Counted from the first letter of the stretch, positions 25,653 through 35,466 are shown. The stretch: 64,000 nt of DNA from DATFXM01 sp035315885 (GCA_035315885.1 DATFXM010000093.1:31805-95804); one strand, 5' to 3'. Numbers and translations are program-made. Notes: generated by a model not told the origin, from the letters alone.

Positions 25653-28115
25653 ATGCGCAGTCGCTTCGGTCCACACCCAGTATTCGGGTCGTTCGTCGTA
25701 TTTCTGTCGACTTTCCTGCTTACAGGCTCGCGTCTCGTCTCGCAAGCGCAGACCACACCCGCCCAGACAGTGGATGTCATAGTTCACTTGAATCTCGTCG
25801 GGAAGACGCTCAATCAAAACGGAGTCCCTACTCTACTGTGGCAGGTGGACCTCACGTCGCTGCCCGACGTAACCACCGCAGACGCCGAAGTCAAACAAAG
25901 AGTCCTGGCTGCGCTTCAGTCGATGAAAGCCGACGCAGCGGCCGCGAATCACCCCTGGGTCGTTCGCTTCGGTGACCGGTTCGACTTCTTCGGAAAACTC
26001 ACCACCGCTCTCGGACAGCCCGTGCCAATCATTTCTCCGCCCGGATTTGCCAGAACCCCTTCCGCTGAGGGAGTGCAGTTCAGCGGCGATTGGAAGTTCA
26101 AGTACAAGCTCAAGAGCATGGGCTCTTTGTCGATTGCCATCACAACATTGAAAGCGGCTGCAGAGCCCCAAAGCGCAGTGACACTTCAATGCGGGGGCGC
26201 GAATGGAACGCCCGGCGACAAACCTGCTTGCACTGTAGCCGACGTCGCTACCCGATTCGACGTCGGCTCGCTCGATCAGACCGAGGCCGGAATACCGGTG
26301 ATCGTGAAGTACTCACCGCAGGACTTCGGATCATCGGCATCGGCGGCAGCTACCGAGGCTGAGCTTCTCAAAGTTGCGGCAACCGCATTTCTCGGAGTAC
26401 GCAAGCAACAGTTGCTTCCCGGCAGGTTCTTACCCGAGGGCCGGGCGCTGGATGCCCGGGTGACGTCAGCCGAACGCGACGTCCAAGCCATCTTTGTACC
26501 GCCGGCATCCGCAAAACTTCAGCAAGCCTCCCAGCAAAGCAACGACTGGATCTTTTCGATAACCGGGATTAGGCGCGTTGATGTCGTTGGGATTTACGTC
26601 GAGCCTATACAGAAGCAACTCGATCTACAGAAGCAGAATGACCTCGCAACTGCTAAGAGTTTGGACAAGAAGAGACTGCAGATTGAGAAACGCCTCAGGG
26701 ACAAGTACCTCGCACGCCTTTCGTCTCAACCCGGACAGTTCGTGAAGACGGATGACGTCCAGAAAGACGAAAACAAGCTTGCGCAGGCGAATGAAGTGGT
26801 GAAGGCGAAAGGTGACTTTATCACTGCCGATCAGGCCCGGGCTGACTCCACGCTGCTGGCGAAGGCGCAAGAGGCAGGAGACAGCCAGCCATCGATCGCC
26901 GATACCTACTTGATATTCGATATACAACGCCGCCCTCAAATCGCAACTCTGCTGCTTAGCATCGCCGGAGGCTATTCACCCGAAGACAAGTTTACCGCTC
27001 GTGGTTCGCTGACCGGAGAAAACCTGCTGAGCAGTTTCATCCCTGCCGATCAGAGTATTTCGATCAACTACGCCGGCGGAAACGAGGTGCAGAAGGGCGA
27101 GTTTCATTTCTCGATTCACCCGCAGCCATCCAAGAATCCTGAAGCTCATTGGGCGTTTGGCGGGTTCAGCATCGACGGCACGTTCTCCCGAGACAACGAC
27201 CAGCGCCTTGGCAACGAAACTGGACCTGAATTCAAAGACAGAGAAGCTGATGCGAGAGCTTCAGGCACCTTCAGCTTCGACAGCTTCTCAACACGAGATC
27301 ACATCCTTCGCTCGCAAGCGCTGGACAAGAAGCGCAAGCGGACTCGCTACGGAGTTGACTTCAATCCGGTATTTCGGTATCGCGACGTGGACATCAAAAC
27401 CCGCGAGACCACCAGCCAGGAGATTGCTCGTGGCCGGGTTACGACCGCATCTTTGTCGGTAAACCAGCAGGTCAGTCACGACTCGATGGGCTCGCCGGGA
27501 GGGGGCATCGGTTGGTGGGACATTTCGCTGAATCTCCGCGGCGAGACGAGCCTGGATGTTCTTGGCGCGGATTTTCACTACCGGCAGTTCCTGGCAACGA
27601 TAACCGGTGAGCTGTTCTTCGGCTTCGCCAACAAAAGAGACCTGCTATTCCGCTATCAGCGGGGGCTGGGACTCAGCACTAGAAACACGCCCGTGTTTCA
27701 GCTCTTCAGACTTGGAGGCAATCTGAACGTCCGCGGCTTGGAAGAAGGCGAATTCGTCGGCATAAACCTGGGTTTCGAGCGTTACGAGCTTGGCAAGAGC
27801 CTGCGGTTTATCTCGAAGCTTCTCGGGGCGGACAAGGGTCAGCCCGGAGCAGGCGGTGGGACGATTGGAGGCATCGACCTGGCGAATACTTATATCAAAG
27901 CGTTTTATGACCGCGGGCTGGTCACTGATCTGCGAGCGATCGGGGATCTTTTGGCTATGAAGCATGCGGTGAAGGGCTACGGACTAGCGGTCGAGCTGAG
28001 GGGTTTGAGCATTGGCAAACGAAGGGGAAATCTCACGCTGGGTTATGCCAAGTCTCCGGATTCGAGACTTCATCGCAACGGCGTGGTAGTGACCGGTATC
28101 TCGATGGACCTTTGA
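25653..28115 (+). CDS. Omp85-like outer-membrane barrel protein with large N-terminal domain
   Basis: The 820-residue protein has a signal peptide (cleavage near LVSQAQT). Residues about 35-330 form a secreted domain I do not recognise. A charged helical, probably coiled-coil segment follows (about 335-415). The C-terminal half is rich in amphipathic beta strands. It contains FRLGGNLNVRGLEEGEF (about 683-699), resembling the conserved GG..VRG motif of Omp85/TpsB barrels. A Phe-terminated C-terminus is absent (it ends SMDL). It is followed after 38 bp by a beta-repeat protein, so the two may form a secretion or surface pair. POTRA domains are not evident by eye. Confidence 0.65.
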   Translation: MRSRFGPHPVFGSFVVFLSTFLLTGSRLVSQAQTTPAQTVDVIVHLNLVGKTLNQNGVPTLLWQVDLTSLPDVTTADAEVKQRVLAALQSMKADAAAANHPWVVRFGDRFDFFGKLTTALGQPVPIISPPGFARTPSAEGVQFSGDWKFKYKLKSMGSLSIAITTLKAAAEPQSAVTLQCGGANGTPGDKPACTVADVATRFDVGSLDQTEAGIPVIVKYSPQDFGSSASAAATEAELLKVAATAFLGVRKQQLLPGRFLPEGRALDARVTSAERDVQAIFVPPASAKLQQASQQSNDWIFSITGIRRVDVVGIYVEPIQKQLDLQKQNDLATAKSLDKKRLQIEKRLRDKYLARLSSQPGQFVKTDDVQKDENKLAQANEVVKAKGDFITADQARADSTLLAKAQEAGDSQPSIADTYLIFDIQRRPQIATLLLSIAGGYSPEDKFTARGSLTGENLLSSFIPADQSISINYAGGNEVQKGEFHFSIHPQPSKNPEAHWAFGGFSIDGTFSRDNDQRLGNETGPEFKDREADARASGTFSFDSFSTRDHILRSQALDKKRKRTRYGVDFNPVFRYRDVDIKTRETTSQEIARGRVTTASLSVNQQVSHDSMGSPGGGIGWWDISLNLRGETSLDVLGADFHYRQFLATITGELFFGFANKRDLLFRYQRGLGLSTRNTPVFQLFRLGGNLNVRGLEEGEFVGINLGFERYELGKSLRFISKLLGADKGQPGAGGGTIGGIDLANTYIKAFYDRGLVTDLRAIGDLLAMKHAVKGYGLAVELRGLSIGKRRGNLTLGYAKSPDSRLHRNGVVVTGISMDL

Positions 28116-28153
28116 GCGCAACGAACTCGAGCTAAAACAAAAAGGAGGAAATC

Positions 28154-29416
28154 ATGTCTGACCTACAGGTGGTTGTTGGAGGACAAACCCTGACTTTTCT
28201 GTCCACTGGCGACGTTTCAGTCCTCTCAGGGGATCAACAAGTGAAGAAGGGCAAGTGGAGCTCGGACGCCCCATCCGGAGCTTCGCCCGCAAACCAACTC
28301 ACTTACGACATAGATGGAACTGCCCAGACCCCGTTGCCCGTGAACTACGCGTTCACCGCAACAAATCAGCTCTCGGTTACCGCGGGCTCAGCTCAGGCCG
28401 TGTACGCCGGGGCGATCGAGATCGATGACAACCATGATGTTGTGTACACATTGATCGACGGCCAGGGCAACACGCTCACTCAACGTTTCACGGTGTATGG
28501 GGATCTCAGTTTCGACAAGGCAACGAATGACATTGCAATCAGCCTGACAGGTGGAGGTAAGACACAGATTACCGGAGCCAGTGGGATTCAGAGTATAGAG
28601 GCTCTGAAGAATAACATCGCGGCGTTCAGAGGCGACGATCTACTACAGTTCAATGCGTTCACTGAAAACCAGCTCACCGATGGGAGCACCCTGCTGTCAC
28701 CAGCAAATATTCAGTTCACCGGCAACTGGGATTTCAAGGGCGGGCAGCTCGTATTTGTCAGCAAAGTCCAGGGAGACATCACACGACCGGACATTGAGCT
28801 CGGTTTTGCGGGCACGGTGAAAGGGATCACCGCGGGATTTGCTTACTTCACCGACGATAAGGGGACGTCATTGGCCTTCAACATCGCCGGCCAGCACACG
28901 TGGAACAGCGGGAACACGAACTGGGACGTTTCCCTCGGCTACACTCAAAAGACGTTCACCGCGACTATCGACGGAAAGCTTCAACAAAAGATCGGCACCG
29001 GCCAGGAATTCACGATCTCCGGTCACGCTCAGCTAACGTTGAAAGATGGCGCGCCGATGAAGCTGGACCTGGAGATCAACGCGACCTATCAATGGACAAA
29101 TCAAGGTACACTGGTCTTCACTGCAAAAGTCTCGGAAGAAAACAACGAGCTCAACTACAACTTGCAGCTCGAGGGCAACTTCAAGTTTGCCGGTGGTGTT
29201 TTGTCGTTTCAGATAAAGTTCAGCGGCGGTGCGCCCTCGGATCAGTTTCAACTGCAGCTTGCATTCACCGGCGGTCCGACCGACATAGTGAAGACGATTT
29301 CGTTGGTGTTGAACGTGAGCCCGGACAAAGTCGACTTGTCGTTCCAGTTCGAACTGCGAATGACCTGGGTCGATGGAGTCCTGGTAAAGGGAGACCCAAA
29401 ACCGATTGCGGCGTAA
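28154..29416 (+). CDS. Beta-repeat protein of unknown function, partner of the Omp85-like gene
   Basis: The 420-residue protein is preceded by AAAAGGAGG and has no signal peptide. The sequence is almost entirely short beta strands. At least three internal repeats share the pattern GNWxFxGGxLxFxxK: one reads FTGNWDFKGGQLVFVSKV (about 192), another LEGNFKFAGGVLSFQIKF (about 340), and a weaker one ATYQWTNQGTLVFTAKV. The repeats suggest a beta-solenoid or barrel-like fold. Cysteine appears to be absent. The gene lies 38 bp after the barrel gene and is probably co-transcribed. Whether it is exported without a signal peptide, or works inside the cell, cannot be told. Confidence 0.65.
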   Translation: MSDLQVVVGGQTLTFLSTGDVSVLSGDQQVKKGKWSSDAPSGASPANQLTYDIDGTAQTPLPVNYAFTATNQLSVTAGSAQAVYAGAIEIDDNHDVVYTLIDGQGNTLTQRFTVYGDLSFDKATNDIAISLTGGGKTQITGASGIQSIEALKNNIAAFRGDDLLQFNAFTENQLTDGSTLLSPANIQFTGNWDFKGGQLVFVSKVQGDITRPDIELGFAGTVKGITAGFAYFTDDKGTSLAFNIAGQHTWNSGNTNWDVSLGYTQKTFTATIDGKLQQKIGTGQEFTISGHAQLTLKDGAPMKLDLEINATYQWTNQGTLVFTAKVSEENNELNYNLQLEGNFKFAGGVLSFQIKFSGGAPSDQFQLQLAFTGGPTDIVKTISLVLNVSPDKVDLSFQFELRMTWVDGVLVKGDPKPIAA

Positions 29417-29423
29417 GAACAGT

Positions 29424-29540
29424 TCAGGGTTTCGCGTTTCGGGTTTCTGCTTCTTGGTTTCGATTTGGTTTATCGTTCGTTCCTATTGAGACGGCAACCA
29501 GAAACCCTAAACCCTGAACCCTAAACCCGAAACCCAAACC
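29424..29540. repeat. GGGTTTN heptamer element, two inverted arms
   Basis: The left arm (29424-29449) has degenerate GGGTTTC units and the right arm (29498-29540) about six CCCTAAA/CCCGAAA units in inverted orientation. The centre is about 48 bp. It follows the beta-repeat gene by 8 bp. Confidence 0.87.
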
Positions 29541-29704
29541 GTAATTGACCTTCCCATAACCCCGGGGATACAGTAGCCACACCGCCAGTGGAAGTCATGA
29601 ATTGGTCTCAGGCCCGCATTGTTAGCACAACACTCAAGCGCATAGATGCTGACAGTAGCGAGGACCAAATAGAAAACCGGGAGCCAAACCAAAAAGGGGA
29701 TGCC

Positions 29705-32134
29705 ATGCTCAAAAAAAATCGTACCACCACTCTTGCTTGCTTTGCGCTTTCCTTGATTGTCCTGGTGGCCGCGCTTGCGCCAGCTCAGCAAAAGTATCAA
29801 AGACCGGCAAAAGCAATCCTGGACATCCTCGATGCGCCTCCGCCGCCCATCGCCTCCATCAGCCCCACTCGAGACAGAATGCTGTTGATGGAAGTCAACC
29901 GAAACCCTGCCATCGCCGAACTGTCCGAGCCTATGCTTCGAATCGCGGGCCTTCGCATCAATCCAAATACAAATGGACCGCACCTCACACCACGCGTCGT
30001 GAGCATCTCGCTCGAAACTCTTAAGGACGCCAAACAGCAAAAGCTGTCGACTCCCACCGGAGGGAAGTTGGGGTTCCCGGCCTGGTCGCCCGACGGCAGC
30101 CGCTTCGCCTTCTCTAATACAACGCCAAACGGAATTGAGCTCTGGATAGGCGACGCCGCGACCGGAGCGATAAAGAAGCTGCAGGGCATTGCGATCAACG
30201 CGGCGTACGGAGAACCGTTTCAATGGATGTCCGACAGCCGTTCCCTGCTCTGCCAGACCGTGCCTTCAAAACGAGGACCCGCACCGCTGGAGTCGAAAGT
30301 TCCGACCGGTCCAAACGTACAGGAGAGCTTTGGAAAGGCGGCGCCCATTCGGACTTTCGAAGACCTTCTCAAAACGCCGCACGATGAAGATCTGTTCGAT
30401 TACTACGCGACCAGCCAGCTCGCGATTGTAGACGCACAAACAGCGCGCGCCACGAGCATTGGCGCGCCGTCGATCTTCGAGTCTGAGAGCTGGTCGCCCG
30501 ATGCCCTGCATCTACTCGTCGAGCGGCTTCATCGTCCTTATTCATATCTGTTCCCAGCCGAGAACTTCCCAAGGGAAGTCGAGGTCTGGGACCGAACGGG
30601 AAAGACGGAATTTAGACTCGCGAGCCTTCCGCTGCAGGATCAGGTTCCCACCGATGGTGTACCCACGGGACCGCGGAACTACACGTGGCAAGTGAGCCAG
30701 CCCGCCACGCTGGTTTGGGTCGAGGCGCTCGACGGCGGCGATCCTAAGAAGAAAGTCGACAATCGCGATCGTCTGCTCAAGCTGGCGTCGCCGTTTCAGG
30801 GTCAGGCCACTGAAGTTGCGCGAGTTGAACACAGGTTTGCCGGACTCACCTGGTTTGAAAAAGACGGGCTCGCGATGCTTCGAGAATATGAGAGGAATCG
30901 CAGGTGGAGCCGGACATTTCTCATCAACGTTGATAACCCGGCGACTGCGCAAAAGCTGATTTGGGATCGGTCGATACAAGATCGCTACAACGATCCTGGT
31001 CAGCCGATTTTGAAAACGCTTCCAAACGGTTATGAAGCGATTGCGCAGTCCGGCAACAATATTTTTCTGCGCGGCAATGGCGCCTCGCCGGCAGGAGACC
31101 GGCCGTTTCTGGATCGCTTTGACCTCGGCAGCCTCAAAGCCGAGCGACTGTTCAGATGCGATGACAAGAGCTACGAATCTGTAGTAGCTCTTCTGAATGA
31201 GGACGGGTCAAGCTTCATCACGCGATACGAAACGAAGACCGACGCGCCAAACTACTTCAGACGGTCCGCGGGTGATTCTCAGAAGCAAAGCCTGACCACA
31301 TATCGAGACCCGGTCCCGCAACTGCGCGCCATCAAGAAACAGCTGGTGACCTACAAGCGCGCAGATGGCGTGCAGCTTTCCTTTACGTTGTATCTCCCGC
31401 CAGATTACAAGGAAGGACAGCGACTGCCTACGGTGGTGTGGGCGTATCCTATCGAGTTCACCGATGCCGGAGTCGCGAGTCAGGTATCGGGTTCTACAAA
31501 TCGTTTCACTACAATTGGCGGGATCTCCGAGCTGTTCTTTGTGCTGCAGGGATACGCGGTCCTGGATGACGCTACAATGCCGGTCGTCGGTGATCCGGAA
31601 ACTGTAAACAACACCTATCTGGAGCAGATCGTGTCGAGCGCCAGGGCGGCAATCGACAAAGCGGTCGAGATGGGGGTAACCGACAGGAATCGTGTAGGAG
31701 TTGGCGGTCACAGCTACGGTGCGTTCATGACCGCAAACCTACTCGCGCACTCTGATCTGTTCCGTGCAGGTATCGCGAGGAGCGGCGCCTACAACAGGAC
31801 GCTGACGCCGTTCGGTTTTCAAAACGAGCGACGAACGCTGTGGCAGTCGCCCGAGCTTTACCTGAAAGTTTCGCCGTTCATGTACGCTGATAAGATAAAG
31901 GAACCTATTCTGTTGATTCACGGCGAAGCGGACAACAACTCGGGTACATTTCCGATCCAGAGCGAGCGGATGTATCAAGCGATAAAAGGAAACGGTGGGA
32001 ACGTGCGTTATGTGACACTGCCACACGAGGCTCACGGTTACTCGGCTCGCGAGTCGGTTGAGCACACGTTGTGGGAGATGATTACGTGGTTCGATAAGTG
32101 GGTCAAGAACGCGAGTGACGCAACGTCGCAGTGA
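29705..32134 (+). CDS. Exported S9-family peptidase (prolyl oligopeptidase type)
   Basis: The 809-residue protein has a signal peptide (ending ...ALAPAQQ). A seven-bladed propeller-like region (about 60-500) carries WSPDGS-type repeats, and an alpha/beta-hydrolase domain follows. The catalytic serine lies in GVGGHSYGAF (about Ser670), the aspartate in HGEADNNSG (about Asp743) and the histidine in PHEAHGYS (about His777). The start at 29705 is set by AGGGGA before the ATG and by the signal peptide. It probably acts in the periplasm on peptides. The C-terminal propeller signature LLxGEADxxSG resembles glutamyl endopeptidase-type members. Confidence 0.9.
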   Translation: MLKKNRTTTLACFALSLIVLVAALAPAQQKYQRPAKAILDILDAPPPPIASISPTRDRMLLMEVNRNPAIAELSEPMLRIAGLRINPNTNGPHLTPRVVSISLETLKDAKQQKLSTPTGGKLGFPAWSPDGSRFAFSNTTPNGIELWIGDAATGAIKKLQGIAINAAYGEPFQWMSDSRSLLCQTVPSKRGPAPLESKVPTGPNVQESFGKAAPIRTFEDLLKTPHDEDLFDYYATSQLAIVDAQTARATSIGAPSIFESESWSPDALHLLVERLHRPYSYLFPAENFPREVEVWDRTGKTEFRLASLPLQDQVPTDGVPTGPRNYTWQVSQPATLVWVEALDGGDPKKKVDNRDRLLKLASPFQGQATEVARVEHRFAGLTWFEKDGLAMLREYERNRRWSRTFLINVDNPATAQKLIWDRSIQDRYNDPGQPILKTLPNGYEAIAQSGNNIFLRGNGASPAGDRPFLDRFDLGSLKAERLFRCDDKSYESVVALLNEDGSSFITRYETKTDAPNYFRRSAGDSQKQSLTTYRDPVPQLRAIKKQLVTYKRADGVQLSFTLYLPPDYKEGQRLPTVVWAYPIEFTDAGVASQVSGSTNRFTTIGGISELFFVLQGYAVLDDATMPVVGDPETVNNTYLEQIVSSARAAIDKAVEMGVTDRNRVGVGGHSYGAFMTANLLAHSDLFRAGIARSGAYNRTLTPFGFQNERRTLWQSPELYLKVSPFMYADKIKEPILLIHGEADNNSGTFPIQSERMYQAIKGNGGNVRYVTLPHEAHGYSARESVEHTLWEMITWFDKWVKNASDATSQ

Positions 32135-32207
32135 AGTTCTGAGTACTGAGTTCTGAGTACAACCGAGAAAGGGTTGCTTCTGCGAGTCCGTACTCAGAAC
32201 TCAGTAT
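32133..32207. repeat. CTGAGTN heptamer element between convergent genes
   Basis: The left arm (32133-32160) begins just after the S9 peptidase stop codon. The right arm (32190-32207) contains the TGA stop codon of the convergent zinc-ribbon gene. The centre is about 29 bp. The position would suit a bidirectional terminator, although no T-run follows. Confidence 0.83.
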
Positions 32208-32665
32208 TTATCCCTGTCCAGTTGACGCGTCGTGGTCTCGGTAATGCTTGGTGGAGGCAGCGGGAACTCTCGACTCTCCGGCCGGGCGTATTCGCCGGTG
32301 ATTCGTTCCTGCGGTTGCTGCATTTGAAGCGCGGCCTTTCGGTTTGCCTGCATCGCACTGACGATCATTGCCACACCTCGTCCTAAGAACATAAAGGCGG
32401 GAAACAACAACCAGTACCACCAGCCGCGCCCCGAATGCGAAATGCCGAGCGCGAGCGCCACCATGAGAAAGCCCAAGCCCATAAACGACTGAGTTATCCC
32501 CGCAGCCGTGCCAGCCCGCTCAAGGTACCGCGGGTCGTGGCGAGAGCGGCGTGGTAATTTTAGTTGGCCGGTGATCGCTTGCGGAACAAGGCTGAGGTTG
32601 GTTCCACAGGCTCGACAGTATTTTGAGTCGTCGCCATTCTGGGTGGCGCAAGTTGGACAGTACAT
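32201..32665 (-). CDS. Zinc-ribbon membrane protein
   Basis: The 154-residue protein has an N-terminal zinc ribbon (CPTCATQNGDDSKYCRACG, two CxxC pairs 12 residues apart). Two hydrophobic segments follow (about 58-100), then a charged tail. This architecture is common in small bacterial membrane proteins of unknown function. The stop codon TGA lies in a CTGAGTN arm. It lies downstream of, and probably co-directional with, the OmpA-type gene at 32782-34326, separated by a two-armed repeat element. Confidence 0.8.
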   Translation of the reverse strand: MYCPTCATQNGDDSKYCRACGTNLSLVPQAITGQLKLPRRSRHDPRYLERAGTAAGITQSFMGLGFLMVALALGISHSGRGWWYWLLFPAFMFLGRGVAMIVSAMQANRKAALQMQQPQERITGEYARPESREFPLPPPSITETTTRQLDRDKY

Positions 32666-32679
32666 TCTTCCTCCGGGGT

Positions 32680-32780
32680 TTGAGATCTGAGCTCTGAGTC
32701 TTGAGCTCGGTTATTGACGTCGGCTCACATAGCCAGAACTCGAAAACTCTGAGCTCAGGACTCAGAACTCAGAACTCAAT
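32680..32780. repeat. CTGAGTN heptamer element, two inverted arms
   Basis: The left arm (about 32680-32709) and the inverted right arm (about 32734-32780) flank a centre of about 25 bp. Unit spacing is slightly irregular. The element lies between the zinc-ribbon gene and the OmpA-type gene. Confidence 0.8.
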
Positions 32781-32781
32781 C

Positions 32782-34326
32782 TTAAGGTGCGACGAACACC
32801 AGCTCAACCCGACGATTTGCCGCCCTCGCAGCAACCGTCTTCCCGCGCGAAATCAGCATTGACGATCCGCGCGACTCAATCTTGAAGCTCGTCTTCGGAA
32901 CGCCGTACGCCGCAATGTAGTCTGCAACAGCTTGAGCTCTCCCCATCGCAAACGCATCGGCGGTAGGCGACGCGTCCCAATTTCCGACGATCGAAAAAAC
33001 CACGCCCTTGTGCGCCCCTATCACCTGCGCCAAGGCATCCATCTTGTCCTTCGCGCGAACTTGAAGCATCGTCTTGTTCGGAAGGAAGAATGAATCAGGC
33101 AACGTCGCGACAAATCCGTTACCACTGGGCTTCACTGTCACAATGCCACCAAGCGACGTTTGAATAGCGGCATATTCCCTACGTGCCTGTTCCTGGCGTT
33201 GCATCTCAGCCAGTTGATTGGAGCTTGTACTTAGCTGCTCGCTTGCATTCGAGAACTTGCTCTCCAACTCATTCACTCGAACCTTTGCTTCTGACAGCTC
33301 GCGACTGAGCCTGTCGTTTTCCGAGCGAAGCTGCCGGTTCTCCGCGCGCGCATCGGAAGCCTCGTGCATCGCTCGGTCGAGTTGATCCTGCGCGTTGACA
33401 CGCGCCATCTCTGAAGCTTTGAATTGCGTTTCCAACTCCGACAGTCTCGTGTTCAAGTCCGAGGCGGTGTCGTTGGCACGTCTGATTTCCGCATCCCGCC
33501 GCTGAATCTCAGCGCGACGTTCGGCGGCAACTGCTCGTTCCTCGGAAACGTCGCGAACGCGCACCGCCAGCGAGATCGCGTCTCGTGAAATCCTGCCCAC
33601 GTCGTGAACATTAGCTCCGGTGCGAAACGCTTCTTCCGCCGAACGAAGCAGACCTACTGCCTGAGAATAGTCTTCGGGATCATAACGTTCGCCGTCGGCC
33701 AGCTTCGCAATCTGTACAGCGCGGCGGGCCTGAATCAGTTCCTGCGGCGTCTTCAGAAAGTCACGCTCGACAACTTGAGGAAGTGTCGTGTCCTTGTAGT
33801 AATTTCCGGGATCGCCGTTGAAGAAGATTTCCGACGACTGTATTTGCACGTTCTTCGAGGCAGGCGCGAGGTTCTCCAGGATCACCTTGGACGAAGGCAG
33901 CTTGACCATGAAGTGAGGTTCGGCGGTGATAATCATCGCGAAGCTCTGATTTGGCGTGGCCGCCTTCAACTGCGCCTTACCGTCTTTAAGCCTGAACTCA
34001 CCCAGGTTGTCAGCCTGGCCCGCGGGGGTGATGGCCCACAAAACGAACGTAGTGTAGTCACCACCGTAGGTATATGCGGGGACCATGTTCTCGATTTTGA
34101 TATCGATCTCGCTTTCGTTTCGCTTGCGCCAGCGTTCGACTGTAGCTTCGCCTTTTGCGTTCGGCCGGAGATTGGTTCCGGCCATGGTCACCGAGACCGG
34201 ATCTTTGAAATAGGTGATCGCTATTGTGTGTCTGCGCAGATCACCACCTTGTGACAACGCAGTAGTCTGAAGAGCGCAAAGCGCAAGCATCATCAAGCCG
34301 AACGAAATCGTTAAGGATTTCCGCAT
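32782..34326 (-). CDS. OmpA-family protein with coiled-coil
   Basis: The 514-residue protein has a signal peptide (to about residue 25) and an N-terminal beta-rich domain (about 25-170). A long alpha-helical coiled-coil follows (about 240-400, rich in Glu, Arg and Ala). The C-terminal OmpA/MotB peptidoglycan-binding domain ends GRAQAVADYIAAYGVPKTSFKIESRG and RAANRRVELVF, which include the usual asparagine/arginine contacts. It probably links the outer membrane to the cell wall or spans the periplasm. GAGAGGATG-type sequence precedes the ATG at 34326. Confidence 0.85.
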   Translation of the reverse strand: MRKSLTISFGLMMLALCALQTTALSQGGDLRRHTIAITYFKDPVSVTMAGTNLRPNAKGEATVERWRKRNESEIDIKIENMVPAYTYGGDYTTFVLWAITPAGQADNLGEFRLKDGKAQLKAATPNQSFAMIITAEPHFMVKLPSSKVILENLAPASKNVQIQSSEIFFNGDPGNYYKDTTLPQVVERDFLKTPQELIQARRAVQIAKLADGERYDPEDYSQAVGLLRSAEEAFRTGANVHDVGRISRDAISLAVRVRDVSEERAVAAERRAEIQRRDAEIRRANDTASDLNTRLSELETQFKASEMARVNAQDQLDRAMHEASDARAENRQLRSENDRLSRELSEAKVRVNELESKFSNASEQLSTSSNQLAEMQRQEQARREYAAIQTSLGGIVTVKPSGNGFVATLPDSFFLPNKTMLQVRAKDKMDALAQVIGAHKGVVFSIVGNWDASPTADAFAMGRAQAVADYIAAYGVPKTSFKIESRGSSMLISRGKTVAARAANRRVELVFVAP

Positions 34327-34455
34327 CACACATCCTCTCTGAATGATGAAATCGTCTTTGGAGTTCAGTACCTGATTCTCTCGAAGCCTGAAAACGCCGC
34401 TGGAAATGCCGCGTTCCATAACTTCGGAATTCTAACAAGCGAGCGATGGCCGGGA

Positions 34456-34643
34456 CAAGGAGACACGGAGAGAAGGGAGGAGGGACGCGGGGAGAGAAGG
34501 GGCGAAGGGGCGAGCCAAAAACTCCGGTGCCGATAAGGTTAGAGATTGGCCTTCCGGCGGCTCCGCCCTCTCCTCTCCGCGTCGCCCCTTCGCCCATTCG
34601 CCCCTTCGCTCCTCTCCGCGTCCCCCTTCGCTCTCTCCGCTCG
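34456..34643. repeat. Purine-rich/pyrimidine-rich inverted-arm element
   Basis: The left arm (34456-34516) consists of GGGGCGAA/GGGGAGAGAA-type units. The right arm (34566-34643) is the complement (TTCGCCCC, CTCTCC). The centre is about 50 bp. The layout matches the heptamer elements, but the unit length is 8-10. The strong strand asymmetry also makes this a possible triplex-forming stretch. Confidence 0.78.
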
Positions 34644-34695
34644 TACGTGCGAAAATTTTCGCCTCGTAGTTCATATCAGCCGACCGGAGGGAATC

Positions 34696-35460
34696 TTGCG
34701 CGAAGAACAAACGCCCGCGGGTGACTCGCACAAAGAGCGGATATTTCTGGAGGGACCAAGGTCCAGAACACGGGAACTCGTAGAAATCTTCCAGATCATG
34801 GTCGAATTCATAAGAGGGTTTCGAGTGCTGCATTTCGTAGGCCCTTGTGTGACGGTTTTCGGATCCGCACGTTTTCCCGAAGAGAGCAAGTACTACCAGT
34901 TGACTCGCGAAGTAGGCCGCCGAGTTGCCGAGCTCGGATTCACGGTCATGACCGGAGGCGGGCCGGGACTGATGGAAGCCGCCAACCGCGGCGCAAAGGA
35001 CGCAGACGGCGTCAGCGTAGGGTGCAATATAGAATTGCCCGCCGAGCAGGCGCCGAATCCGTTCCTCGATTACTGGATCACATTCAAGTACTTCTTCGTT
35101 CGAAAAGTCTCGCTCGTCAAGTACTCATACGCTTTTATAGTTATGCCCGGCGGGATGGGGACAATGGACGAACTTTTCAACGCTCTGGTGCTGATCCAGA
35201 CCGGCAAGATGCTCGACTTTCCGGTCGTGGTTTTTGGAACGGAGTACTACACCTCGCTGATCGACCTGTTGCGCAACATGGTTTCAGAACGGACGATTGA
35301 GAAGAGAGACCTTGACCTGCTTCTGGTAACCGATTCGGTCGATGAGGCAATGAATCATATCCGCGAGCACTCGGTGACCAGGTTCGGGCTGAGGCCTGGG
35401 CCACCGCCTCGAAGGTCACGGCTGTTGTTTGAATTGAGGCGGAGGTTCCTTCCCGATTGA
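34696..35460 (+). CDS. LOG family protein (cytokinin-activating-type phosphoribohydrolase fold)
   Basis: The family hydrolyses nucleoside 5'-monophosphates to free base and ribose phosphate. The 254-residue protein has the family signatures SARFPEESKYYQLTREVG, MTGGGPGLMEAANRGA, and the catalytic PGGMGTMDE loop. I place the start at the TTG at 34696, which has GGAGGG 6 bp before it and is in frame. An upstream ATG frame begins inside the 34456-34643 repeat element and would add 50 low-complexity residues. The substrate is unknown. Confidence 0.85.
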   Translation: MREEQTPAGDSHKERIFLEGPRSRTRELVEIFQIMVEFIRGFRVLHFVGPCVTVFGSARFPEESKYYQLTREVGRRVAELGFTVMTGGGPGLMEAANRGAKDADGVSVGCNIELPAEQAPNPFLDYWITFKYFFVRKVSLVKYSYAFIVMPGGMGTMDELFNALVLIQTGKMLDFPVVVFGTEYYTSLIDLLRNMVSERTIEKRDLDLLLVTDSVDEAMNHIREHSVTRFGLRPGPPPRRSRLLFELRRRFLPD

Positions 35461-35466
35461 GTGCCT

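Noticed and set aside
29498..29540. Telomere or linear replicon end (CCCTAAA-type units)
   Set aside because: The units are short, degenerate, internal to the contig and paired with an inverse arm, so they are better explained as an intergenic element family.
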